The notes under the pieces are model-generated. The model was given only the letters and a program-made list of their open reading frames with translations, had not been told where the DNA came from and made no database searches. Source: an uncultured Saprospiraceae bacterium (GTDB taxonomy: Bacteria; Bacteroidota; Bacteroidia; Chitinophagales; Saprospiraceae). Taken from it: a stretch of 55,359 nt of DNA. The stretch is taken from positions 1 through 55,359 of the forward strand of contig CALIEI010000020.1 of assembly GCA_938022165.1 (NCBI GenBank), written 5' to 3'. Of the stretch, positions 47,816 through 55,359 are shown one piece after another. How positions within the stretch are numbered: the first letter of the stretch is position 1; each line of letters starts with the position of its first letter. The position numbers and the translations under genes are program-made.

Positions 47816-49978
47816 ATGAGTAAAAAGAAAAAGAGTTTTAAGCGGAAGAAGATCACCAATGCAGAATTGCAGAATAGAATCTTACAACTGTTTAAAAAAA
47901 ATCCGAATAAAAAATTCAGCCCAAAACAAATAGGTGCACACTTAAATGTAGGCAACAATAAAGATTCTGTAAAAGCAGCTTTAGACCAGTTAAGAGAAAA
48001 AGGGCTACTTAGACATCGAGCAACACCAAAATTCAAACTCAAGCCAAAAGGACTGCTTAATTTAAAGCAAACGCTAGAAGGAGAAATAGATATGACCAGA
48101 ACAGGTTCTGCATACGTAGTAACCGATGATCATGAAGAAGATGTCTACATACCTGCCAAGCGAATGAATGGCGCTTTGCATGGAGATAAAGTAAGAGTAA
48201 AAGCATACTACCCAAAGAATAGATCAAAGCCTGAAGGTGAAGTAATCGACGTTCTAGAAAGAGCAAATGATCATTTCCTAGGCACACTTAATATTACTAG
48301 GAATTACGCACTTGTCATTCCAGACAATCCCAATATGGCTTTTGACATTTATCTTGAAAAGAAGCATCTCAAAGAAGCGCAAGATGGAGATAAGGTAGTA
48401 GTCAAAATTATTGAGTGGCCCTCTAGATCTAAACCTACTCCGATGGGTAAGATCACTTCGGTACTAGGTAAGGTTGGTTCTAGCGATATAGAGATGAAGT
48501 CTATCTTGATCAATAATGGCTTCCATCTTGACTTCCCGGATGAGGTCATGAAGGAAGCTAAAAAGCTACAGCCACATATCACAGCACAGGAAGAAAGTGT
48601 AAGAAGGGACATGAGAGACATTACTACCTTCACTATTGACCCACTGGATGCCAAGGATTTTGATGACGCGCTTTCCATACAGTTACTTGAAAATGGCGAA
48701 CTACAAATAGGGGTACACATTGCAGATGTAACGCACTTTGTCAAGTCAAAAACGGCACTAGACAAAGAAGCCTACAAACGATCTACTTCGGTTTACTTAG
48801 TAGACAGAGTTCTACCTATGCTTCCAGAAAAAATCTCCAACGAGCTTTGTTCTTTGCGACCAAATGAAGACAAGTACACCTTCAGTGCGATTTTTAATTT
48901 CGATGAGAAAAATAAAATTACCAAAGAATGGTTTGGTAAAACACTAATCCATTCTGACAAGCGATTTACTTATGAGGAAGCGCAAGAGGTCATGGAGAAT
49001 GGTCGTGGCATGTTTTACAACGAATTATTCAATCTCAACACTTTAGCTAAAAAGCTACGCAAAGCAAGATTCAAAAAAGGAGCTATAAATTTTGAAACCG
49101 AGGAAGTGAAGTTCAAATTGGACGAAACAGGAAAACCAATCGGACTTTATATCAAAGAAAGAAAAGATGCGCACCTTTTGGTAGAAGAATATATGCTTTT
49201 AGCCAACCGAAGAGTCGCAGAACACATCCAAAAAATAGGCAAGAAACAAGAGATACCTTTTGTTTACAGAATCCACGATTTGCCAAATGAAGATAAGGTC
49301 AACGATTTTGCAGCATTCGCAAAGGAGCTTGGCGTGACTATGGATACCAAAAATGAAAAAACAATCGCCAAATCCTACAATGAAATGATGGCGAAGGTAG
49401 CACAAGATCCAGGCTTAAAAGTTTTAGAATCTCTAGCCATCCGAACCATGTCCAAGGCTGCTTATAGCCCAGACAATATTGGGCACTATGGTTTAGCCAT
49501 GGAAAACTATTCTCATTTCACCTCTCCAATTAGAAGATATTCAGATGTCCTAGCGCATAGAATCTTAGAAAAGAATTTGGAAGGAAATACTTTCAGAGTA
49601 AATAAATCTAAGCTCTCAGAAAAGTGTATGCACATTTCCAAAATGGAAAGAAAAGCCATGAAGGCGGAGCGAGAAAGTATCAAATATAAGCAAGTAGAAT
49701 ACATGCAGAATCGTGTAGGAAATGATTTTGATGGCTATATCACTGGATTTTCTGATAGAGGCTTTTTTGTAGAATTAGCGGATGTGAAATCCGAGGGTAT
49801 GGTCAAATTCAATACCACAGACGATCACTATATCGTAGATGCTAGCAGATTAAAAGCTCGTGGCAATAAATTTGGAAAAATCTATAAAATGGGAGACAAA
49901 GTGCGCGTCCGTGTCAAGTCAGCAGATTTAGAACGCAAGCAGATTGATCTTGTTTTTACAGATGCAGAAGCAGAGTAA
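47816..49978 (+). CDS. rnr: Ribonuclease R
   Basis: 3'-to-5' exoribonuclease that degrades structured RNA. It has 720 residues. An N-terminal winged-helix region (RILQLFKKNPNKKFSPKQIG) and cold-shock domains come first, then the RNB domain, with the catalytic aspartates in FTIDPLDAKDFDDALSIQ and HYGLAMENYSHFTSPIRRYS, and a C-terminal S1 domain (FDGYITGFSDRGFFVELADV). Length is a little short of E. coli's 813 because the C-terminal basic tail is brief. Convergent with lspA, 8 bases apart. Confidence 0.95.
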   Translation: MSKKKKSFKRKKITNAELQNRILQLFKKNPNKKFSPKQIGAHLNVGNNKDSVKAALDQLREKGLLRHRATPKFKLKPKGLLNLKQTLEGEIDMTRTGSAYVVTDDHEEDVYIPAKRMNGALHGDKVRVKAYYPKNRSKPEGEVIDVLERANDHFLGTLNITRNYALVIPDNPNMAFDIYLEKKHLKEAQDGDKVVVKIIEWPSRSKPTPMGKITSVLGKVGSSDIEMKSILINNGFHLDFPDEVMKEAKKLQPHITAQEESVRRDMRDITTFTIDPLDAKDFDDALSIQLLENGELQIGVHIADVTHFVKSKTALDKEAYKRSTSVYLVDRVLPMLPEKISNELCSLRPNEDKYTFSAIFNFDEKNKITKEWFGKTLIHSDKRFTYEEAQEVMENGRGMFYNELFNLNTLAKKLRKARFKKGAINFETEEVKFKLDETGKPIGLYIKERKDAHLLVEEYMLLANRRVAEHIQKIGKKQEIPFVYRIHDLPNEDKVNDFAAFAKELGVTMDTKNEKTIAKSYNEMMAKVAQDPGLKVLESLAIRTMSKAAYSPDNIGHYGLAMENYSHFTSPIRRYSDVLAHRILEKNLEGNTFRVNKSKLSEKCMHISKMERKAMKAERESIKYKQVEYMQNRVGNDFDGYITGFSDRGFFVELADVKSEGMVKFNTTDDHYIVDASRLKARGNKFGKIYKMGDKVRVRVKSADLERKQIDLVFTDAEAE

Positions 49979-49986
49979 TTAACAAC

Positions 49987-50508
49987 TTACTCTTCTGTAA
50001 CTATCGCCTCCGTTTCGCTTAGCATTTTGGCTTGTCTTGCTTCCTTACTAAAAATAGTGAATACATACCAAATTATTCCCGCTAGGATAAACATATCGGC
50101 CACATTGAATATGCCAGTACGCAAATCGCCGATACCCATATTCATAAAGTCGACCACTTTGCCATAGGCCATTCTATCATAAAGATTACTGAGACCTCCA
50201 CCTAGTATTAGACTCATTGGGATGATTTGATTACGTAGAAATTCCTTACTGAATAGAACCATATAAAATAATCCCAATATCAATAAAGTTGGAAATAGCT
50301 TTAGTAAAAGAAAATTAGGGATGCCAGTAAGCTCTGAACCCCATCCTAAAAAAGCGCCTTCATTTTCAGCAAAAACCCACTTAAAAATATCATTAAAGTA
50401 GGAAGTCGCTCCCTGGCCTTCAAACTTATTTCTTGCCCAAATTTTGGTTCCTTGATCAATAGCAATCGACCCAAAAACTACAAAAAGCACCTTCGCAATT
50501 CTGTTCAT
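49987..50508 (-). CDS. lspA: Lipoprotein signal peptidase (signal peptidase II)
   Basis: Inner-membrane aspartyl protease that cleaves prolipoprotein signal peptides. It has 173 residues and four hydrophobic helices. The two catalytic aspartates are in GKVVDFMNMG and FNVADMFILAG, with the NLYDR motif before them. The N-terminus has IDQGTKIWAR. It should process the two lipoproteins in this window. Confidence 0.95.
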   Translation of the reverse strand: MNRIAKVLFVVFGSIAIDQGTKIWARNKFEGQGATSYFNDIFKWVFAENEGAFLGWGSELTGIPNFLLLKLFPTLLILGLFYMVLFSKEFLRNQIIPMSLILGGGLSNLYDRMAYGKVVDFMNMGIGDLRTGIFNVADMFILAGIIWYVFTIFSKEARQAKMLSETEAIVTEE

Positions 50509-50731
50509 ATATCGTTATGAATCGTTCGGTAATTTCCGAAAAATTATAAATCTAAGCCAAGTAAACACTTGATTATCTGCCAGTTACAAAATTTATCGGA
50601 TTGACTGCAACATGCTGGTTGCCAGCGATTTAAAATTTGTTACCGAACCATTTATTATTAGCTAGCACTCAAGATAAGAAAATGCAGGAATTAATTTACA
50701 TTTATAGTTTTATCACCAGCCACTTGAAAGT

Positions 50732-52126
50732 ATGGAACCCATTTTTGCCAATGACGCGATCACCTTTGGAGTACTAATGACTGTTTTAGCAGTTATTTTT
50801 TACACTTCTCATTTGGACAGTCCAGGTTGGAAAAAATTCTATCGCTTTGTTCCTGGTCTTTTACTTTGCTATTTCGTGCCCGCTTTTCTCAATTGGCCTC
50901 TAGGCTTGATTGCACCGCATTGGTACGAGGCCTCTGACCTCGCCAACTTACTCGCACAGCATAGCCTTTCATTGCCTAGTGATGTCAGCAGCTATGAAGG
51001 CATCAATAGTTTTTTGGAGACCTCCGGCGTACCCTCTTCCGAGTACAAAGCTATTCAAAATCACTCTAGCTTATATTATGTTGCTTCAAGATACCTACTC
51101 CCAGCATCCTTGATTTTGTTATGTCTTGGGATCGATTTTCAAGGGCTCAAACGTCTAGGCCCAAAGGCCTTGATTATGTTTTTTGCCGCTACTTTGGGTA
51201 TAGTCATCGGAGGGCCGATCGCTTTGCTTATTATATCCAACCTTGCACCCAATATCGTACAAGCCAGTCCAGATGAATTGTGGAGAGGACTTTCTACCGT
51301 AGCTGGTTCTTGGATTGGTGGTGGAGCCAACCAGACGGCCATGAAAGAAATCTTTGAAGTCTCAGACAACCTATTTGCTACTATGATTATTGTAGATGTA
51401 GTCGTTGCCAATATCTGGATGGGCTTCTTACTCTATGGAGCCAATATTTCAAAAAAAGTAGATGGCTGGCTCCAGGCCGACGCCTCTGCTATCGATGATC
51501 TGATCAAGCGAGTCAGTGACTACCGAGCCAGTATAGCGACTATACCTACGACTACCAATATGTTTATACTTGGAGGGGTTGCTTTTGGTGGAGTTGCATT
51601 AGCGCATTGGGGTGCTGATATCTTGACACCATTTTTCAAAACATTTAAAGACACCCTATCTAGTATGCGACTTGATTCATTGATGTCGCACTTCTTTTGG
51701 CTGATCGTTATCTCGACCACTTTTGGTTTGATATTGTCTTTCACCAAAGCGCGTAAACTAGAAGGTGTCGGTGCCTCCAATTGGGGATCCGTTTTTATAT
51801 ATATTCTAGTAGCCACTATCGGCATGAAGATGAATCTTGGTGAGGTGTATAAAAATCTTGGCCTCTTCGCCATCGGTATTATTTGGATGCTAGTACACGT
51901 GATGATTCTCTTGATTACCGCCAAACTGATTAAAGCGCCATTCTTTTTTGTCGCTGTTGGTTCGCAGGCCAATGTAGGAGGAGCCGCTTCTGCGCCGGTC
52001 GTTGCATCTGCCTTCAATCCTGCTCTCGCACCAGTGGGTGTGCTCATGGCGGTATTGGGTTATGCCCTCGGTACATATGGCGCGATCTTGTGTGCGATCA
52101 TGATGCAAGGGATAGCTGGAGGTTAG
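50732..52126 (+). CDS. DUF819 family membrane protein
   Basis: A 464-residue multi-pass inner-membrane protein of the DUF819 family (YjcL-like), whose function is unknown. About eleven hydrophobic helices can be counted. Characteristic segments are VAGSWIGGGANQTAMKEIFE, LWRGLSTVAG and the final GSQANVGGAASAPVVASAFN. The glycine-rich repeats suggest a two-fold symmetric transporter. It stands alone on the plus strand with no clear promoter box. Confidence 0.85.
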   Translation: MEPIFANDAITFGVLMTVLAVIFYTSHLDSPGWKKFYRFVPGLLLCYFVPAFLNWPLGLIAPHWYEASDLANLLAQHSLSLPSDVSSYEGINSFLETSGVPSSEYKAIQNHSSLYYVASRYLLPASLILLCLGIDFQGLKRLGPKALIMFFAATLGIVIGGPIALLIISNLAPNIVQASPDELWRGLSTVAGSWIGGGANQTAMKEIFEVSDNLFATMIIVDVVVANIWMGFLLYGANISKKVDGWLQADASAIDDLIKRVSDYRASIATIPTTTNMFILGGVAFGGVALAHWGADILTPFFKTFKDTLSSMRLDSLMSHFFWLIVISTTFGLILSFTKARKLEGVGASNWGSVFIYILVATIGMKMNLGEVYKNLGLFAIGIIWMLVHVMILLITAKLIKAPFFFVAVGSQANVGGAASAPVVASAFNPALAPVGVLMAVLGYALGTYGAILCAIMMQGIAGG

Positions 52127-52208
52127 GGGCCATACCATCGTTTCACTTGGTACCGCGTCATCCGCTGTATGGGATGTATGCCATCGCTTCAAAAAAAAAA
52201 ATCATGAT

Positions 52209-52230
52209 GAGAAAATTCATGAATTTTCTC
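52209..52230. repeat. Perfect 22-bp palindrome
   Basis: GAGAAAATTC-AT-GAATTTTCTC reads the same on both strands. It lies inside a wider 10-bp inverted repeat (52169-52178 and 52244-52253). Confidence 0.7.
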
Positions 52231-52312
52231 TAGGCCTACCCGCTACATCCCATGCCGCTTCTACCGCTTGTCCTGCTCCCGCTGGTCGACTCGCTTTGGC
52301 GCCTTCGGCACG

Positions 52313-52406
52313 TCGCGAAACGTATGAAATAAGTTTCGTGATCCCGATTATCTCGGTGGTCGCAAAACGCATGAAATAAGTTACGCGATCTCGACTTCTT
52401 CGGTGG
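52313..52406. repeat. Two tandem copies of a 47-bp unit
   Basis: Units at 52313-52359 and 52360-52406 share most positions: CGCRAAACGYATGAAATAAG, then GTTWCGYGATC and a closing CTTCGGTGG or CTCGGTGG. A partial third unit starts at 52407. Each unit has a short stem between CGCGAAAC and GTTTCGTG. No spacer lies between units, so it is not CRISPR. Confidence 0.7.
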
Positions 52407-52488
52407 CCGCAACGACGATACATTATCTTTAGACTTGGGACTCTCCAATTAATTCAAAAGGCACTTATATTAGTATACAACAAAAAAA

Positions 52489-52516
52489 GGGCTGTACCAC
52501 AAATGTGATACAGCCC
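52489..52516 (-). terminator. Terminator of the Asp/Asn-rich lipoprotein gene
   Basis: Arms GGGCTGTACCAC (52489-52500) and GTGATACAGCCC (52505-52516) pair with one G.U-compatible mismatch around AAAT. On the minus strand the stem is followed by seven T. It lies 17 bases past the stop. Confidence 0.85.
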
Positions 52517-52532
52517 CAAAACAAGCTACCAT

Positions 52533-53450
52533 TTAGAAACAGTCTGACGTGAAATTTTCTGTCATATCTCCATCTGCTGGAGAAAAATACTTGCCAAAAG
52601 TTGGAAACGAATTGCTATCTAATTCATATGAAGCTTCAAATTGCACTCCAGTTCCAGTAGACATTTCAGATACCATATGAGCTGAAATATTTTTACCAAG
52701 TGCTAATTGAGCTACGTAAGGATCTAAAGCAAATGGATTCGCACTTTTCTCATCATATTTATAAAATCTATGAAGGTCTATTGTAACCTCATTACCACTA
52801 CTCAAAGTTCGAATGACGTACCCTTCTTGTGACTTTAATATATCACCTGAATACAAGAAATTAAATTCGGCAATATCTTTTCCTCCTTCTCTGATGATTC
52901 TTTTTATGATTCGATTTTGTGAATCCAAGGTTAAGTGAATAGTATTTATTGTCCCATCAGATTGTGTACTATTTCCATCTAGTGGCAATCCATCTTCATC
53001 AAAGTGATAGTTAGTCTTTTTTTCACCTGATACTATAACTAATGCTCTAAGTGTGCCGTCAGGTCTATAATTCGCACTCGCTTCTAAGATCGTTTCTCCA
53101 TTTCTTATTCTTAAGATTTCAGTTATTCTTCCCTCTGCATTTCTTTCGTATGCAGTACCAGTATCGAATCCATTACCTTCTAAAGAAGTCTTGATTAAGA
53201 AACACTCCTCATCGATATTGTTGTCATCATCTCCATTACCCCCTCCATCATCGTCATCATTACCATTGTTGTCGTCGTTATCATCATTATCATTGTTGTC
53301 CTGATCATCTTGATCATCATCATCAGTGTTGTTAGTGTCATCTACTTGTTCCATTTCTTGTTCTTGAACCAGTACAGTAAGTCCGTCATCATCTGCACAG
53401 CTAGTGAATACAGTAAGAAGTATTGCGAATACAAAAATTAGATTTTTCAT
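52533..53450 (-). CDS. Surface-type lipoprotein with Asp/Asn-rich tract
   Basis: A 305-residue lipoprotein. The signal peptide (MKNLIFVFAILLTVFTSC) ends at Cys18, with the acidic ADDD after the Cys that in Bacteroidota is associated with surface export. An extremely acidic Asp/Asn/Gly tract covers about residues 37-78. The rest (about 80-305) has YD-like beta segments (YERNAEGRITEILRIRNGET, LDSQNRIIKRIIREGGK) that resemble a beta-rich DUF4595-type domain; no family is certain. The strong acidity may bind calcium. It has its own terminator. Confidence 0.75.
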   Translation of the reverse strand: MKNLIFVFAILLTVFTSCADDDGLTVLVQEQEMEQVDDTNNTDDDDQDDQDNNDNDDNDDNNGNDDDDGGGNGDDDNNIDEECFLIKTSLEGNGFDTGTAYERNAEGRITEILRIRNGETILEASANYRPDGTLRALVIVSGEKKTNYHFDEDGLPLDGNSTQSDGTINTIHLTLDSQNRIIKRIIREGGKDIAEFNFLYSGDILKSQEGYVIRTLSSGNEVTIDLHRFYKYDEKSANPFALDPYVAQLALGKNISAHMVSEMSTGTGVQFEASYELDSNSFPTFGKYFSPADGDMTENFTSDCF

Positions 53451-53888
53451 GATTTAAATTTTTTTAGTTTTATGAATTAATTACAATTCAAATTTCGGCA
53501 GATTCGGACTTGTATTTATCCCCTCAAATAAGGGTATGGGAAATATCCTCATAAATGAGGACTAACTAGGAGAGGCATCTTCGGTGAGTTAATTACACGA
53601 TTAAATGTGTGTTCAATTACATGCCAGACAAGCATCTAGATATATGGATAAAATGAAATACGAGAGATTGAAAGTGAGTGTAAAACTTTTTGCCTCTACC
53701 TGCGGCGTGGCGTACAGCCTAAGCCCTGCAAGCGGAGCGCGTCAGAGGTGAGGAGGTGAAGTGGTATCCAAAAAAATAAGAGATGCATTTGCATGCATCT
53801 CTTATTTTTGTTGGATAGGAACGGAAAACCCGACGCCTGCCGATTTTTTTCATCGGCATGGCGGCACCCCCAAACAGCAGTTCTTATC
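53451..53888. other. 438-base gap between asnS and the lipoprotein gene
   Basis: No gene is seen. Contents: a 16-bp palindrome TCCTCAT-AA-ATGAGGA (53546-53561) about 95 bases upstream of the lipoprotein gene, a GC-richer patch (53695-53760), the terminator at 53765-53817, and a stem GCCGAT/ATCGGC (53839-53857). No TAnnTTTG box was found on the minus strand. Confidence 0.5.
53765..53817. terminator. Long bidirectional terminator after asnS
   Basis: Arms at 53765-53788 and 53793-53817 (AATAAGAGATGCAT against ATGCATCTCTTATT, extended by A/T and TATCCA/TGGATA) match but for one extra base. Poly-T on both strands. It should end the asnS transcript on the minus strand. Confidence 0.8.
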
Positions 53889-55328
53889 TTAAAACTCTGC
53901 ATTGCCCGGTGTCCTAGGGAAAGGAATCACGTCGCGGATATTGCTCATGCCGGTAATGAATAAGACCATGCGCTCAAAGCCCATCCCGAAACCAGCGTGC
54001 GGGCAGCCACCAAACTTACGAAGGTCTAGGTACCAACTGAGTTCTTCCTCTGGCACATCCATCTCTTGCATACGCTTGACCAAGAGGTCGTGGCGCTCTT
54101 CACGTTGCGATCCACCGATGACTTCACCGATGCCTGGAAAGAGGACGTCCATCGCAGCCACAGTCTTTTCGTCATCATTTTGGCGCATGTAGAATGCCTT
54201 GATGTCTTTTGGATAGTCTACTACGATCACTGGCTTTTTGAATTTCTTTTCTACTAACCAGCGCTCGTGCTCGGATTGTAGATCGACACCCCACTCTACA
54301 TCGTACTCAAATTTTCCTTTTTTGTAAGGTTTAGAATTGCGAAGGAGATTGATGGCGTCGGTATAAGTGATGCGCTCAAACTCATTATCTACTACAAAAC
54401 GTAAAGTCTCAATCAAGGGCATAGGTCTGCGTTGCTCTTTTGGCATCTGCTTTTCCATGTCTAGGATACGCTTTTCGAGGAAGGCTAGATCCTCTGGATA
54501 GTTGTCCAAGATGAAGTTGATGAGGTACTTCGAAAAGTCCTCTGCCAAATCCATGTTGTCGTTAATATCATTGAAGGCTACCTCTGGCTCTATCATCCAA
54601 AACTCTGCAAGGTGTCTGGTCGTGTTAGAATTTTCAGCACGGAAGGTCGGGCCAAAAGTATATACTTTGCCCAGTGCCAAAGCTGCGATCTCTGCTTGCA
54701 GCTGGCCACTCACGGTAAGGTTGGTCTGCTTACCAAAAAAGTCTTTTTTATAATCTACCTCGCCATCCTCTGTACGTGGGGCATTGTCCGGCGAGAAAGT
54801 GGTCACATGAAACATCTCCCCCGCTCCCTCTGCATCCGATCCTGTGATGATCGGTGTATGCATATAATAGTATCCTCTATCATGGTAAAATTTATGCAAA
54901 GCATACGCTATGGCATGACGGATACGAAACACCGCTGAGAAAGTATTGGTACGCATACGAAAATGCGCTTTCTCGCGAAGAAATTCAAGCGTCTGCTTTT
55001 TAGGCTGCAGGCTATACTCGTCAGGATTTGAAGCGCCCAGCACTTTAATCTCCTTGGCAACTACCTCATACTTTTGTCCAGCTCCTTGGGACTCTACCAC
55101 CGTACCCAGTACCTCAATACATGAATGAAAGCTAATCTCTTTGAGCAGATCTTCATCAAAATTTTCAAAGTCAACTACTACTTGTACATTGCCAAAAGAG
55201 GAACCATCATTGAGGGCAATAAACCTATTGGCACGAAAAGCACGCACCCAACCTTTGATCAAGACATCTTCGTTGATCGTCGCCTCTTTGAGGAGGCTAG
55301 CTATTTCTGTTCTGCGTAGAGAAGACAT
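53889..55328 (-). CDS. asnS: Asparaginyl-tRNA synthetase
   Basis: Charges tRNA-Asn with asparagine. It has 479 residues. The N-terminal OB-fold anticodon-binding domain covers 1-about 110 ([20 protein letters not shown]), then the class II catalytic core: motif 2 [20 protein letters not shown] and motif 3 [20 protein letters not shown] with [10 protein letters not shown]. The motif set separates it from aspartyl-tRNA synthetase. Its start is 31 bases from the window edge, so upstream context is not seen. Confidence 0.97.
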   Translation of the reverse strand: MSSLRRTEIASLLKEATINEDVLIKGWVRAFRANRFIALNDGSSFGNVQVVVDFENFDEDLLKEISFHSCIEVLGTVVESQGAGQKYEVVAKEIKVLGASNPDEYSLQPKKQTLEFLREKAHFRMRTNTFSAVFRIRHAIAYALHKFYHDRGYYYMHTPIITGSDAEGAGEMFHVTTFSPDNAPRTEDGEVDYKKDFFGKQTNLTVSGQLQAEIAALALGKVYTFGPTFRAENSNTTRHLAEFWMIEPEVAFNDINDNMDLAEDFSKYLINFILDNYPEDLAFLEKRILDMEKQMPKEQRRPMPLIETLRFVVDNEFERITYTDAINLLRNSKPYKKGKFEYDVEWGVDLQSEHERWLVEKKFKKPVIVVDYPKDIKAFYMRQNDDEKTVAAMDVLFPGIGEVIGGSQREERHDLLVKRMQEMDVPEEELSWYLDLRKFGGCPHAGFGMGFERMVLFITGMSNIRDVIPFPRTPGNAEF

Positions 55329-55359
55329 ATATTATTTACTTTAAATGAAGCTGCGAAGT

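Larger units (their letters stand above)
52127..52532. other. 406-base repeat-rich gap
   Basis: No gene is supported; the short frames here have composition unlike their neighbours. It holds an inverted repeat ATGGGATGTA (52169-52178) against TACATCCCAT (52244-52253) enclosing a perfect 22-bp palindrome (52209-52230), a 47-bp tandem repeat (52313-52406) and the terminator at 52489-52516. It is richer in GC than the genes around it. Confidence 0.6.

Noticed and set aside
51520-52047. A 175-codon open frame antisense to the DUF819 gene
   Set aside because: The product has a composition typical of the reverse strand of a membrane protein; no start context or family match.
52313-52406. Possible CRISPR array
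   Set aside because: The 47-bp units are directly adjacent with no unique spacers, there are only two, and no cas genes are near.
52217-52448. Two short overlapping frames in the repeat region
   Set aside because: They consist of translated tandem repeat with arginine/serine-rich low complexity.

Overview
The window is a stretch of chromosome from a low-GC member of the Bacteroidota. Several things point there. The promoters fit the Bacteroidota sigma factor: a TAnnTTTG -7 box, in the best cases with TTG or TTTG 19-20 bp upstream. Genes lack clear Shine-Dalgarno sequences. The fused str/S10/spc/alpha ribosomal cluster runs on into carA and eno. There is a three-subunit sdhCAB set, a YpdA-type flavoprotein of the bacillithiol pathway, and lipoproteins and a two-component sensor of Bacteroidota style. 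Genus cannot be decided from what is visible.

Layout. Bases 1-392 are non-coding, with a terminator and a 64-bp hairpin. From 393 to 22708 all genes lie on the minus strand, transcribed right to left: rpsL-rpsG-fusA, then rpsJ to rpsC, rplP to map, infA to rplQ, then carA-eno-divIC-like-sucD. Good promoters lie before rpsL and rpsJ, weaker ones before rplP, infA, carA and the divIC-like gene. Terminators follow rplQ and sucD. No tuf lies between fusA and rpsJ. Bases 22904-25324 hold an acetyltransferase, a 1-kb non-coding stretch rich in inverted repeats, and a polyprenyl diphosphate synthase. Bases 25480-32746 (plus) hold an unusual hybrid sensor with degenerate phosphotransfer sites, a YpdA-like oxidoreductase overlapping a histone-deacetylase-like hydrolase, priA, and a lipoprotein. 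Bases 33212-37602 (minus) hold a propeller sensor kinase, its NarL/LuxR-type response regulator and an unknown protein, with a nearly identical 17-bp palindromic motif at both ends of the regulator gene. Bases 37770-43378 (plus) hold transketolase, a YceI-like protein, an OB-fold membrane protein and a 14-repeat WD40 protein. Bases 43534-47064 (minus) are sdhC-sdhA-sdhB. Then come an unknown gene plus rnr (plus), lspA (minus), a DUF819 permease (plus), a repeat-rich gap, an Asp/Asn-rich lipoprotein (minus) and asnS (minus).

Most of the window is core housekeeping: translation, protein export, glycolysis/TCA, respiration, RNA decay and replication restart. The less ordinary parts are the hybrid sensor that appears to have lost its phospho-acceptor His, its first receiver Asp and its ATP-binding boxes; the palindrome pair around the response regulator; the candidate structured RNA at about 23.86-24.04 kb; the 164-bp near-palindrome at 23.38 kb; and the S10 promoter embedded in a perfect hairpin after fusA. 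No CRISPR array, tRNA, rRNA, transposase or phage gene was found. All calls come from reading the sequence; no database search was run.
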